Shown one piece after another: positions 54,345 through 64,000 of a stretch of 64,000 bases of DNA; within the stretch, counting starts at the first letter, position 1; every line of letters begins with the position of its first letter. The stretch is from assembly GCF_003853705.1 (NCBI RefSeq), contig NZ_QTQI01000026.1:47532-111531 (forward strand), in the 5' to 3' direction. Position numbers and translations under genes: made by a program. Under the pieces are notes generated by a model, which saw only the letters and a program-made list of their open reading frames with translations, had not been told where the DNA came from and searched no databases. This DNA comes from Burkholderia sp. Bp8992. GTDB lineage: Bacteria > Pseudomonadota > Gammaproteobacteria > Burkholderiales > Burkholderiaceae.

Positions 54345-55586
54345 TTACCGCCCGCCAGCCCGCCGCTTCACAACCGCTCCCCGCTGCAACACATACTCGA
54401 TCCGCGCACCTTCATCGGCCACAACCCCGATATCCTCGAGCGGATTGCCATCGAGCACGACGAGATCGGCGATCGCCCCCACGGCAACCACCCCAAGCAC
54501 CCCCGGCATATTCACGATCTCCGCCGCCACCGTAGTCGCCGACCTGAGCGCTTCCAGATTCCCAAGCACCTCCGCCCGAATCCGGAACTCGCCCGACTGA
54601 AACGCATGCATCTCGCCGAGCAGGTCCGACCCGAACCCCATCTTCACGCCGGCCTTCGCATAGATCTCAAGCGACTCGCGTCCTTTCTGCTGCACGGAAG
54701 CCACTTTCGCGATGGAGTCCGCCGGCATCCCGAACTCCGCCCCGTGTTTAGCCAGCGCGTCATAAGTCACCAGCGTCGGCACCACGAACGCCCCACGCTC
54801 ATGCATGAGCGTGGCAGCCGCTTCGTCCACGAGATTCCCGTGCTCGATCGTCCGCACGCCGCATCGCACGGCCCGCGCAATTGCCCGCCCCGTATACGCA
54901 TGCGCCATCACATAAGTATTCGCGGCCTCGGCCTCGTCGACGATCGCCCGAATCTCGTCCTCCGAATACTGCGTGTTCGCAATCGGATCGGTCGGCGAAG
55001 CCACGCCGCCTGACGCCATGATCTTGATCTGCGTCGCGCCTTTCTGAATCTCCTCACGCACGGCGAGCCGCACGCCTTCGACGCCATCGACGACCCGCGC
55101 AATCGCGCCCGTCCTGAAACAGCAGGAGCAGGGCTCCAGCACATCGCCGCGAGGCCGGAAATCACCATGCCCGCCGGTCTGCGACAACGCTTTCCCCGAC
55201 GGAAAAATCCGCGGCCCAGGAATCAGCCCCGTCTCGACCGCCTGCATCAGGCTCCAATCCGCGCCCCCCGCATCTCGCACACTGGTAAACCCACGCGACA
55301 ACATCGCATCGAGAATCGGCAGCGACCGAATCGCCGCGAGAATATTCGGCTGCGTCGCATTCGCGCCCAGGTTCGCGTTCGACGCCAGCACATGCACATG
55401 GCAATCGATGAACCCCGGCATCACGGTCTTGCCGCGCACGTCGATCACCTGCGCATTCGGCAAATCCACCGGCCGATCGGTGACTTCGACGATCCGCTCG
55501 CCTTCGATCACGACATGATGATGTTCGAGCAACACGCCTCGTTCGAGGTCGAGTACGTTGCCGCCTTGAAGCACGGTAATGGTCAT
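54345..55586 (-). CDS. Metal-dependent amidohydrolase (Xaa-Pro dipeptidase / imidazolonepropionase-like)
   Basis: 413 residues, TIM-barrel amidohydrolase with a split beta-sandwich. Metal ligands are HxH in GFIDCHVHV, Lys in IKIMASGGV (carbamylated bridging Lys), His in AHAYTGRA, His in IEHGNLVDE and Asp in GFGSDLLG, all present. Members hydrolyse Xaa-Pro dipeptides, organophosphates or cyclic amides. The ATG at 55586 follows AAGGATTTTTCCCCC. It lies 13 bp downstream of an MHS-family transporter on the same strand, so the pair probably imports and hydrolyses the same compound. Confidence 0.85.
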   Translation of the reverse strand: MTITVLQGGNVLDLERGVLLEHHHVVIEGERIVEVTDRPVDLPNAQVIDVRGKTVMPGFIDCHVHVLASNANLGANATQPNILAAIRSLPILDAMLSRGFTSVRDAGGADWSLMQAVETGLIPGPRIFPSGKALSQTGGHGDFRPRGDVLEPCSCCFRTGAIARVVDGVEGVRLAVREEIQKGATQIKIMASGGVASPTDPIANTQYSEDEIRAIVDEAEAANTYVMAHAYTGRAIARAVRCGVRTIEHGNLVDEAAATLMHERGAFVVPTLVTYDALAKHGAEFGMPADSIAKVASVQQKGRESLEIYAKAGVKMGFGSDLLGEMHAFQSGEFRIRAEVLGNLEALRSATTVAAEIVNMPGVLGVVAVGAIADLVVLDGNPLEDIGVVADEGARIEYVLQRGAVVKRRAGGR

Positions 55587-55599
55587 GGGGGAAAAATCC

Positions 55600-56916
55600 T
55601 TATCGAGTCGTTGCGGCCGCACGCTTCGCATCCCTCACGAAGCGCGTGCCGACGAAACTGACGGCCGCCGCGAGCATCACGTAGAACGCAGGCGCCATGT
55701 TGCTGCCGGTGCGGGCGATGAGCCACGTGATCAGGAACGGCGCGAAGCCGCCAAAGATCGTCACCGCGAAGTTGTACGCAACGGATAACCCCGTCGACAG
55801 CACCTTGGTCGGAAACAGCTCCGCGAATGCCGCGAGGATCGGCCCCGTATAGGTCGCGATCAGCACGCCGAACACGGCCTGGAACACGATCAGCGACACG
55901 AACCCGGGCGCATGGTTGATCCAAGAGAACATCGGCCACGCGAGCACGAGGATCGCGAGCGCCGAGCCGGACAGGAATACGCGTCGCCCCCACGCGTCGG
56001 CGAGTCGCCCGACGATCGGCGAGCAGCACATGATCATCAGCCCGCCGACCATGCCGGCCGTGAAGCCGGTCGATTGCGGCAGATGCAGCGTGCGCACGGA
56101 ATAGGTCGGCATGTAGAACAGCAGCACGTAGGTGCAGACGGTCCACAGGATGACCATCGAGAAACTCGCGAACGTCTCGCGCGGATACGTGTGCAGCACT
56201 TCCTTCAGCGGCGAGCTTTCCTTCGCCTGCGATTCGACGGCGCTGAACGCGGGCGTCTCGTCGAGATGGCTGCGAATGAAGTAACCGACCGGCCCGACGA
56301 TGATCCCGAGCAGGAACGGCAGCCGCCAGCCCCAGCTATGCAGCGCCTGCGTGTCGAGCGACGTCGTGACGAACGTGCCGGTCGCCGCACCGAGCAGCAC
56401 GGCGAAGCCGATGCTCGACTGGATCCAACTGGAGTAATACGCGCGCTTCTCCGGCGGCGCGTATTCGGTGAGGAACGCGGTGGCGCCGCCCATCTCGCCG
56501 CCGGCCGAGAAGCCTTGCAGCAGCCGCGCGACGACGATCATGAGCGGCGCGGCGATGCCGGCCTGTTCGTAGGTCGGCGCGATGCCGATCAGCGCGGTGC
56601 CGGCGGCCATCAGCAGGATCGTGAGCGACAGCGCGGCCTTGCGTCCGACCTTGTCGGCATAGACGCCGAGCACGATGCCGCCCACCGGCCGCATGAAGAA
56701 GCCCACGCCGAACGTCGCGACGGTGAGCAGCACGGATGTCAGTTCGTTGCCGGTCGGGAAGAACAGCTTCGCGATGATCACCGCGAAGAAACTGTAGACG
56801 GTGAAGTCGAACCATTCGAGGCCGTTGCCGATCACGGTCGCGACGATGGCGCGGCGGCGCTGTTGCACCGCCGCATCGACGGAAGGCGCGGCGCGCGGGG
56901 AAAGCGTTCCTTGCAT
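55600..56916 (-). CDS. MFS transporter, metabolite:H+ symporter (MHS) family
   Basis: 438 residues, twelve helices. MHS marks are GNGLEWFDFTVYSFFA in helix 1, GFFMRPVGGIVLGVYADKVGRK (the loop 2-3 motif) and LLQGFSAGGEMGGATAFLTE. Relatives transport citrate, proline/betaine, alpha-ketoglutarate and dicarboxylates. First gene of a two-gene unit with the amidohydrolase; a LysR gene lies 132 bp upstream on the same strand. Confidence 0.9.
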   Translation of the reverse strand: MQGTLSPRAAPSVDAAVQQRRRAIVATVIGNGLEWFDFTVYSFFAVIIAKLFFPTGNELTSVLLTVATFGVGFFMRPVGGIVLGVYADKVGRKAALSLTILLMAAGTALIGIAPTYEQAGIAAPLMIVVARLLQGFSAGGEMGGATAFLTEYAPPEKRAYYSSWIQSSIGFAVLLGAATGTFVTTSLDTQALHSWGWRLPFLLGIIVGPVGYFIRSHLDETPAFSAVESQAKESSPLKEVLHTYPRETFASFSMVILWTVCTYVLLFYMPTYSVRTLHLPQSTGFTAGMVGGLMIMCCSPIVGRLADAWGRRVFLSGSALAILVLAWPMFSWINHAPGFVSLIVFQAVFGVLIATYTGPILAAFAELFPTKVLSTGLSVAYNFAVTIFGGFAPFLITWLIARTGSNMAPAFYVMLAAAVSFVGTRFVRDAKRAAATTR

Positions 56917-57048
56917 GGTCTCTTCCTTGGTCAGAAGACGGGACGGCTGCCCCGCGTGAATCCCATGCTAAGGACAGCCGGATTTTTTTCTGAAACGAAA
57001 GATTCGCATGCCTGCATGCGCTGCACGCATGCGTCGCGCTCGGGGCAT

Positions 57049-57960
57049 TCAGGGCGCGGTCTGCTGCTCTGCCTGTTCGAACAGCCAGCGGGTGAACAGG
57101 CGGGCGGCCTGGTTCTGCGCGCGGTCGTTCGGCGAGATCACGTAGTAGCCGCCGCCGTGGCTCGCGGACGCTTCCGTCACGCGCACGAGCAGGCCGGCTT
57201 CGATGCACGCGTCGATCATGTAGCGCCAGCCGAGCGACACGCCCTGGCCGAGAATCGTCATCTGCACGATTTGTGGATAGGAGTTGATCGTGATGTCCTG
57301 CGGCTGCGCTTTCTGCCGGTCGACGTCGTTCATGTCGAACCATTCGGACCACGACATCCATTGGCGCTGGCCGTCTTCGAGGCGCAGCAGCGTTTCGTTC
57401 GCGAGATCGGCCGCGTCGAGCGTGCGGCCGGCCAGATAGCCGGGCGCGCAGACGGGGAACACTTCTTCGTCGAACAGCCGGCGCGCGGTGTATTCGGCCG
57501 GCGCCTGCTGACGCACGTAGTAGACGCCGACGTCGAATTCCGCGGGCGACATCGATGCAAGACCATCGCGCACGATCAGGCGCAGCTTGATGCTTGGATA
57601 CGTGGCGCGAAAGTTCGGTAGCCGCGGCGTGAGCCACAGCAGCGCGACGCCGGACGAGCACGCGATCGTCAGTTCGAGATCGCCGTACGGTTTCATTACG
57701 TCGTGCGTGGCTTGCGCGCATTGCGTGAGCAGATGGTGGACTTGTGCCGCGTATTGCTCGCCGGCGATCGTGAGCCGCAGCGAACGGTGTTCGCGAACGA
57801 ACAGCGAGCGGCCGAGAAATTCCTCGAGCTGCTGGATCTGGCGGCTGATCGCGCTTTGGGTCAGGTGCAGTTCGGTGGCGGCTTTCGTGAAACTCGCGTG
57901 CCGCACGGCGGCTTCGAACGCGATCAGGCACTGAAGAGGCGGCAGAGGCGTGATGCGCAT
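57049..57960 (-). CDS. LysR-family regulator (GcvA-like)
   Basis: 303 residues. N-terminal wHTH PLPPLQCLIAFEAAVRHASF and AATELHLTQSAISRQIQQLE, the GcvA/AmpR type. The effector domain runs from about 92. It is upstream of, and codirectional with, the MHS transporter/amidohydrolase pair and probably controls it, though LysR regulators more often diverge from their targets. The start MRITPLPPLQ matches the family N-terminus. Confidence 0.9.
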   Translation of the reverse strand: MRITPLPPLQCLIAFEAAVRHASFTKAATELHLTQSAISRQIQQLEEFLGRSLFVREHRSLRLTIAGEQYAAQVHHLLTQCAQATHDVMKPYGDLELTIACSSGVALLWLTPRLPNFRATYPSIKLRLIVRDGLASMSPAEFDVGVYYVRQQAPAEYTARRLFDEEVFPVCAPGYLAGRTLDAADLANETLLRLEDGQRQWMSWSEWFDMNDVDRQKAQPQDITINSYPQIVQMTILGQGVSLGWRYMIDACIEAGLLVRVTEASASHGGGYYVISPNDRAQNQAARLFTRWLFEQAEQQTAP

Positions 57961-58334
57961 GGCGGACAGGGAATCGGGGGCGCTATCGACATGATACGGG
58001 CGAATCGAACGGAAATGACCCGGCGGGAAGGGCGTTGCCGATCAGCCTGTTCGTGCGGAGATCGGGTACGACGCGCGAGCGGCCAGGCAACGCGCGCAGC
58101 CAGTTAGGGCCGCATCGCTTCGCCGAAAAGTGGATCGCGAGGTAAAACAGTTACAAGTTAGCGGTTGACGCGCACCTGCCCGGCGGTTAGTGTATGCGTC
58201 GAAGTCCAAGAAGTCCGATTGCTGTTCATCAATTGCTCGCTCCTCCAAGCGGTATTCGTTGTCCTCTCCCTCCTTGACGCTTCACGCGCTCTTCAACAGA
58301 GCAAATCTCTCTATTTTTTTATCAAGGAATCTTC
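57961..58334 (+). promoter_or_regulatory. cspA promoter and long 5' leader
   Basis: No gene in this 374-bp gap. A sigma-70-like promoter is plausible: TTGACG (58165-58170), 17-bp spacer, TAGTGT (58188-58193), giving a leader of about 135 nt. Long leaders are usual for cold-shock genes and control mRNA stability. AAGGAA lies just before the start. Confidence 0.5.
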
Positions 58335-58538
58335 ATGGATACCGGTATCGTCAAGTGGTTCAACGACAGCAAAGGCTTTGGCTTCATCACGCCGGACAAC
58401 GGCGGTGACGACCTCTTCGCTCACTTCTCGGAAATTCGTGCCGACGGCTTCAAGACGCTGGCTGAAAACCAGAAGGTGAGCTTCGAGACGAAGCAAGGCC
58501 CGAAGGGTCTGCAAGCGGCCAACATCAAGCCGCTGTAA
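58335..58538 (+). CDS. cspA: CspA-family cold-shock protein
   Basis: 67-residue single OB-fold RNA chaperone. RNP1 KGFGFIT and RNP2 DLFAHFS are intact, with the conserved start [15 protein letters not shown]. It binds single-stranded nucleic acid and prevents mRNA secondary structure. It is monocistronic, with a long leader and a hairpin 10 bp after the stop. Burkholderia have several paralogues; the symbol is for the family. Confidence 0.95.
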   Translation: MDTGIVKWFNDSKGFGFITPDNGGDDLFAHFSEIRADGFKTLAENQKVSFETKQGPKGLQAANIKPL

Positions 58539-58548
58539 AGTTTGAAGG

Positions 58549-58574
58549 GCCCGGCCTCCCATAATGGGCGCCGG
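58549..58574 (+). terminator. Hairpin after cspA
   Basis: CCCGGC ... CCCA-TAA-TGGG ... GCCGGG: nested stems right after the stop codon, no T-run. Confidence 0.6.
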
Positions 58575-58820
58575 GTCGCAGCGACATCCTCACGGAGCCT
58601 GGTCTCCTAAAGTTGGCGCGATTGTTCCTGGCTGCCGCTGTTAAGTCGGCAGCTGGCCAAGCGCCACACGTCTCGTTGCACTTCATTCCCCCCTCCGGCC
58701 GCAACGCCTGATTTTCGCTTTCCGACTGCTTTTCAGATTCAGCTCGCAATGGCTTTGAATCGGCGTATCCGTGCGCATTTCGCACGGCACGCGCGCAGTC
58801 GTTCATTATTAAAATTAAAA

Positions 58821-59045
58821 ATGCAAACCAAACACAATCATCAATACAACGGCTATGCCGTCCAGCCCTCGGCGCATCGTTTGCCCGACGGCAGTTTTTC
58901 CGCCAACCTGCTGCTCGAGCGCGTCGATGGCGCGTCTGCCGAAGGCCGCTACCAGTTCTATTCGCTCGATTACTTCCCGAGCGAAGCGCAAGCGCTGCGG
59001 CACTCGGCACGCTGGGCGCGCCGCTGGGTCGACACGCGCGGTTAA
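58821..59045 (+). CDS. Small conserved hypothetical protein
   Basis: 74 residues from the ATG at 58821 (MQTKHNHQYNGYAVQPSAHR). The compact sequence ANLLLERVDGASAEGRYQFY and AQALRHSARWARRWVDTRG resembles small uncharacterised Burkholderia proteins downstream of cold-shock genes. No signal or membrane segment. A longer reading from 58749 adds an Arg/His-rich tail without support. Function unknown. The 282 bp after cspA contain nothing else recognisable. Confidence 0.6.
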   Translation: MQTKHNHQYNGYAVQPSAHRLPDGSFSANLLLERVDGASAEGRYQFYSLDYFPSEAQALRHSARWARRWVDTRG

Positions 59046-59233
59046 AGGCAACGCGGTAGTGCCGAATACTCAACGCATATAGAGTCCTCCGGGCGCGCAC
59101 GACAACGCGCGCCCGAACCTCGCGTGCGGCCGGTTCTTGCGCGACGACCTGAGCGGCCAGGGCGGACCGAACGGTGCTGCCAACCTCCGCATTTGTGCGA
59201 AGATTGCCGATATCCCAAATATGCGAGACCGCC

Positions 59234-60416
<1,183 letters not shown>

Positions 60417-60547
60417 TTCGCCGAGGCAAGCGGCATGTCGGCGGCGCGGCAAACGACGCAGCCCGACGGCACGCCGTACGCGCCGAAAATCGGCATGCCG
60501 GATTGAGTCGGCTTCCCCCTTTCACAAACGAATCCGCCCGAACCGCC

Positions 60548-61171
60548 ATGAGCTATCTTCCCCAACTCGCCGCAGTCGGCGGCGTGATGTTGCTGGCGTG
60601 CGTCAGCCCCGGCCCCGACCTGATCGCTGTTTCGTCCCATGCGCTCGGCAATCGCCGTGCGGGCCTGCTGGCCGCGTTGGGTATCGCGTCGTCGCATGCG
60701 GTCTGGGCGGCGATGGCGATTTTCGGGCTCGGGCTGATCGTCGCGAAGCTTGCGTGGCTGTACGAGGCGATCCGCATCGCTGGTGCCGCGTACCTGATTT
60801 ACCTCGGTATCAAGACGCTGTCGGGCCTGCGACAGTCGGCGCAACAGGCCGAATCCGCGAGCCAGCCGGTTGTTCGAGGCGGCGTGCATGCGTACCGGAA
60901 AGGGCTGCTGGTCGGGTTGACCAATCCAAAGGGTGCAGCGTTTTTCGGCAGTTTGTTCGTCACGCTGTTGCCCGCACACGCACCGGCGTGGGTGCATGGC
61001 ACGACGCTGGCGGTTGTCGTCGCTGTCTCGCTGACGTGGTTTTGCACGGTCGCCGTGCTGTTCTCGACGAACCGCGTGCAGATCGGCTACGCGAAACTGC
61101 GCAAGCCGATCGACGCGGTGATGGGGACGATCCTGCTGGGGCTCGGCGCGAAGCTGGCGCTGGATCGGTAA
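60548..61171 (+). CDS. LysE/RhtB-family amino-acid exporter
   Basis: 207 residues with six hydrophobic segments. The family signature VMLLACVSPGPDLIAVSSHAL sits in helix 1, then GIASSHAVWAAMAIFGL and KGLLVGLTNPKGAAFFGSLF. Family members export homoserine, threonine, lysine or leucine; the substrate here is undetermined. The start MSYLPQ at 60548 is where the family begins. Confidence 0.88.
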   Translation: MSYLPQLAAVGGVMLLACVSPGPDLIAVSSHALGNRRAGLLAALGIASSHAVWAAMAIFGLGLIVAKLAWLYEAIRIAGAAYLIYLGIKTLSGLRQSAQQAESASQPVVRGGVHAYRKGLLVGLTNPKGAAFFGSLFVTLLPAHAPAWVHGTTLAVVVAVSLTWFCTVAVLFSTNRVQIGYAKLRKPIDAVMGTILLGLGAKLALDR

Positions 61172-61203
61172 CGCAGCGAGAACCTGTCCGCATTTTTGTG
61201 GGC

Positions 61204-61458
61204 GAGGCCGGCCTCGACGACGCGCCGCAGCAGGTCTGCGCGCGCGTCGAACCATTGGTGTTGCTTGGCAACGCGATCGACGATCGCTCGATCCACGCCG
61301 AGTGCCTTGCCCGCTTCGTGCACGGCGCTACGTGGCCGATAAATCATCCGTCCTTCGACAAACGGCAACGTGCGCAACAAGCGGGCCAGATAGAACACGT
61401 TCTGGCCGAGGCCGTTTGCCCAGACGTTCAGGCCGGCATGCGTGAAAACCGAATTCCG
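61204..61458 (-). pseudogene. Chimeric remnant: DUF2827 N-terminal fragment joined to a DnaE2 fragment
   Basis: One open minus-strand frame encodes two unrelated pieces. At 61351-61458: SVFTHAGLNVWANGLGQNVF then YLARLLRTLPFVEG, which matches the start of DUF2827 (glycosyltransferase-like, near adhesin genes in Burkholderia). At 61204-61350: MIYRPRSAVHEAGKALGVDR and AKQHQWFDARADLLRRVVEA, which matches the catalytic region of error-prone polymerase DnaE2/ImuC. Each is a small fraction of its parent gene. The junction is seamless in frame, a deletion or recombination scar. It is downstream of the autotransporter on the same strand. Confidence 0.65.
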
Positions 61459-61495
61459 ATTCGCATGATTGTTCACCCGAGAGCGTATGCGTCGC

Positions 61496-64000
61496 TTACC
61501 ACTGGTAGGCTGCGCCAGCACCGTACGTATTTCCGCCCGCACCGTTGATCGCCACCCCTCCCTTGACCTTCAGGTTGTTCGTGATTCGAGCGGTAAAGCC
61601 AAGGGCCACTGCCTGATATCCCTGGAAGCCGGCGGTACCTATGCCGAACGAGAGTGTCTTCCCGGGATCGACTTCAGGAATCATCGTCAGCGCGGCGGCA
61701 CTGGCAATTCCGGAATAGGCCATCCTTGCCACCTGATTCACGTTCGACTGCACGGCGCCCAATTGCGACATGTTGACTGCGTCCGTCGGGTTCATCCCGG
61801 GCGCCAGATTCGTGATCCTGCGCTCGTTGCCAGGCGAGCCCACCGACACCGTGTTCGATTCGGTCGCGATTGAGCCCGCGCCGAGCGCGACCGAATTCTC
61901 CGCTGTTGCTATCGCTCCCGCGCCGAGCGCAACGGAGTTCGTCCCCGAGGCGAGCGCGTTGGTGCCCGCTGCCGTGGCGGAGCCGTTGACGACCTGTGCT
62001 GCGGCGCCTGTCGCGACCGGATTTGCCGACATGCCCTGATCTGCTTGCGCGGCAACGACTGCCTTCGTGCTGGTCGAGAGCGAGGTCGAGCTGGTAGACA
62101 GCGAAGCCGTCCCCGTCGATGGGGTGCTTTGCGCAGTACTGGCACTTGTCGAGGTCGATGTCGAGAGCGCGGTAGCCGTAGGCGTGCTCGTGGTCTGCAC
62201 CGCGGCTTTGCCGGACCCCTGGGAGTTTATCTGCGTGGACAGGGAGGCCAATCCCGTCGACAGCGATGTCACCGCGGTATTCAACGTCGCCACCTTGCCG
62301 TTTGTCGTGTTCAAGCTGGTCGAGAGAGATGCAACGCCGGTGAAGAGCTGAACCACGCTGGTCGATGTGGAAAGGCTCAACGTCGACAGGCTGTTGTTGA
62401 CCGCGTTCAGTTTGTTGAGCCAGGAGGCAATCGAGCCGGAATACGAGGTCGACAACGACGCCAGATTGCTGTTCGTCGTGTTCAGGCTCGTGGAGAGTGA
62501 GGTCACGCCGTTCGCCGCCGCGCTGATTCCGGTCGATGCCGATGTCGACAGGCTCGATACGTTGTTGTTGGTCGTGTTCAGACTCGTTGATAGTGAGTTG
62601 ACCCTGCCGGTCGTCGTGTTCAAGCTCGTGGAAAGCGAGCCGACCGTGCTGTTCGTCGTGTTCAGGCCAGTCGACAGCGAGCTTACGCCGCTTTGCGCCG
62701 TGCTGATGCCGGCCGCGGTCGAGGTCGACAGGCTTGCCACTTTGCTGTTGGTCGCGATCAGACTTGTCGACAGCGAGGTCACACCGCTTTGTGCCGTGCT
62801 GATGCCGGCCGCGGCCGAAGTCGACAGGCTTGACACGTTGCTGTTGGTGGTGTTCAGGCCGGTCGACAAGGAGGTCACGCCGCTTTGCGCCGTGCTGATG
62901 CCGGCCGCGGCCGACGTCGACAGGCTCGCCACGTTGCTGTTGGTGGTGTTCAGGCCCGTCGACAGGGATGTCACACCGCTTTGCGCCGTGCTGATGCCGG
63001 CTGCGGTCGATGTCGAAAGACTTGCCACGTTGCTGTTCGTCGTATTCACGCTGGTCGACAGAGAGGTCACGCCGCTTTGCGCCGTGCTGATGCCGGCCGC
63101 GGCCGACGTCGACAGGCTCGCCACGTTGCTGTTGGTCGTGTTCAGGCCCGTCGACAGGGAGGTCACACCGCTTTGTGCCGTGCTGATACCGACCGCGGCC
63201 GACGTCGACAGGCTCGCCACGTTGCTGTTGGTAATGTTCAGGCCCGTCGACAGCGAGCTGACGTTGCCGTTGGTCGAATTCAAGCTGGTCGACAGCGATC
63301 CCACGTCGGTCGATTCCTGCGTCGACAGTGCACTGAGGGTGCTGTTGGTCGTGTTCAGGCTCGTCGACAGCGAGGTCACGCCACTTTGCGCCGTGCTGAT
63401 GCCGGCCGCGGCCGAGGTCGACAGGCTCGTCACGTTACTGTTCGTGGTGTTCAGGCCCGTCGACAACGAGCTGACGTTGCCGTTGGTCGCATTCAAGCTG
63501 GTCGACAACGATCCGACGTCGGTCGATTCCTGGGTCGACAGTGCACCGAGGGTGCTGTTGGTCGTAGTCAGGCTCGTCGACAGGGAGGTCACACCGCTTT
63601 GTGTCGCGCTGATGCCAGCCGCAGCCGAAGTCGACAGGCTCGTCACGTTGCTGTTCGTCGCATTCACGCTGGTTGACAACGATCCGACGTCGGTCGACTC
63701 CTGCGTCGACAGTGCACCGAGGGTACTGTTGGTCGTGGTCAGGCTGGTCGACAGGGAGGTCACACCGCTTTGCGCCGTGCTGATACCGGCCGCTGCCGAA
63801 GTCGACAGACTCGCCACGTTGCTGTTCGTCGTATTCACGCTGGTCGACAACGATCCGACGTCGGTCGATTCCTGGGTCGACAGTGCACCGAGGGTGCTGT
63901 TGGTCGTGGTCAGGCTGGTCGACAGCGAGCTCACACCGCTTTGTGCCGCGCTGATGCCGGCCGCGGCCGAGGTCGACAGGCTCGCCACGTTACTGTTGGT
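61496..64000 (-). CDS. Trimeric autotransporter adhesin (C-terminal part; N-terminus beyond window)
   Basis: At least 830 residues, open at the window edge. Residues up to about 600 are a repetitive stalk of SLST-containing units: 14-residue ([14 protein letters not shown]) and 18-residue ([18 protein letters not shown]) modules alternate, with QESTDVG variants. Then come YadA-head-like repeats ([15 protein letters not shown] and [14 protein letters not shown]), a neck ([17 protein letters not shown]) and the trimeric membrane anchor ending GAGAAYQW. It would be secreted by the type Vc route and displayed as a surface trimer for adhesion. Nearly identical DNA repeats should make its length variable. 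Confidence 0.93.
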   Translation of the reverse strand, partial: TNSNVASLSTSAAAGISAAQSGVSSLSTSLTTTNSTLGALSTQESTDVGSLSTSVNTTNSNVASLSTSAAAGISTAQSGVTSLSTSLTTTNSTLGALSTQESTDVGSLSTSVNATNSNVTSLSTSAAAGISATQSGVTSLSTSLTTTNSTLGALSTQESTDVGSLSTSLNATNGNVSSLSTGLNTTNSNVTSLSTSAAAGISTAQSGVTSLSTSLNTTNSTLSALSTQESTDVGSLSTSLNSTNGNVSSLSTGLNITNSNVASLSTSAAVGISTAQSGVTSLSTGLNTTNSNVASLSTSAAAGISTAQSGVTSLSTSVNTTNSNVASLSTSTAAGISTAQSGVTSLSTGLNTTNSNVASLSTSAAAGISTAQSGVTSLSTGLNTTNSNVSSLSTSAAAGISTAQSGVTSLSTSLIATNSKVASLSTSTAAGISTAQSGVSSLSTGLNTTNSTVGSLSTSLNTTTGRVNSLSTSLNTTNNNVSSLSTSASTGISAAANGVTSLSTSLNTTNSNLASLSTSYSGSIASWLNKLNAVNNSLSTLSLSTSTSVVQLFTGVASLSTSLNTTNGKVATLNTAVTSLSTGLASLSTQINSQGSGKAAVQTTSTPTATALSTSTSTSASTAQSTPSTGTASLSTSSTSLSTSTKAVVAAQADQGMSANPVATGAAAQVVNGSATAAGTNALASGTNSVALGAGAIATAENSVALGAGSIATESNTVSVGSPGNERRITNLAPGMNPTDAVNMSQLGAVQSNVNQVARMAYSGIASAAALTMIPEVDPGKTLSFGIGTAGFQGYQAVALGFTARITNNLKVKGGVAINGAGGNTYGAGAAYQW
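62360..64000 (-). repeat. Tandem DNA repeats of the adhesin stalk
   Basis: Imperfect tandem units of 96 bp (a 42-bp plus a 54-bp module) recur more than a dozen times, many pairs differing by only a few bases. They continue past the window edge. They are coding repeats, not a CRISPR array. Confidence 0.85.

Noticed and set aside
61496-64000. Regular repeats that could suggest a CRISPR array
   Set aside because: Repeats are in-frame coding modules of an autotransporter stalk, with variable, non-unique spacers and a YadA anchor downstream.

Overview
The window is GC-rich (roughly two thirds G+C) chromosomal DNA of a beta-proteobacterium. It is almost certainly a Burkholderia, most likely of the cepacia complex. 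Supporting signs are the Gram-negative porin type, LysP, intracellular PHB depolymerase, HHHH-motif and DUF3717/DUF3761 proteins, a DUF2827 remnant next to a trimeric autotransporter adhesin, and strong G/C third-position codon bias. About 53 protein genes are supported. No rRNA, tRNA or CRISPR array was seen.

Layout. 1-2.5 kb: 3' part of a tartrate/D-malate dehydrogenase gene and an MFS transporter. 2.6-3.4 kb: PL7 polysaccharide-lyase lipoprotein. 3.9-8.3 kb: argG, a FUSC membrane protein and a GGDEF diguanylate cyclase, all on the minus strand. 8.9-15.5 kb: lysP, a DUF3717 protein, LysR, an alpha/beta hydrolase, a small membrane protein, and a divergent TetR / glycosyltransferase pair. 15.5-17.5 kb: HutC-family regulator and porin. 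17.7-25.5 kb: a K+-ATPase locus with two tiny membrane ORFs, then kdpA, kdpC and kdpB (not A-B-C), a short kdpD and kdpE. 25.8-29 kb: hisJQMP-type amino-acid ABC operon with a HutC-type operator in front. 29-38.8 kb: a sugar locus with a secreted PA14 glycoside hydrolase, LacI, aldose epimerase and a YtfQRT/YjfF-like ABC importer. 38.9-42.7 kb: cupin, two small secreted proteins, phaZ and a GST.

42.9-47.7 kb holds the most unusual locus. One protein joins a cyclic-nucleotide-binding domain to FliG-C-like repeats. It is followed by MotA-like and MotB-like stator genes and then a methyl-accepting chemotaxis protein, with no flagellar genes nearby. This looks like a cNMP-responsive stator/rotor module.

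47.8-54.1 kb is an accessory region where G+C falls sharply. It has two unrecognised exported proteins, an AT-rich OLD-like AAA/TOPRIM nuclease (candidate phage defence), an intact IS256-family element with an exact 8-bp target duplication, and a SymE-like toxin. 54.3-58 kb: amidohydrolase, MHS transporter and LysR. 58.3-61.2 kb: cold-shock protein, small hypothetical, TIGR02594 peptidase-like protein, GST and RhtB exporter. 61.2-61.46 kb: a chimeric scar of DUF2827 and DnaE2 fragments. 61.5 kb to the end: the C-terminal part of a highly repetitive trimeric autotransporter that runs off the window.
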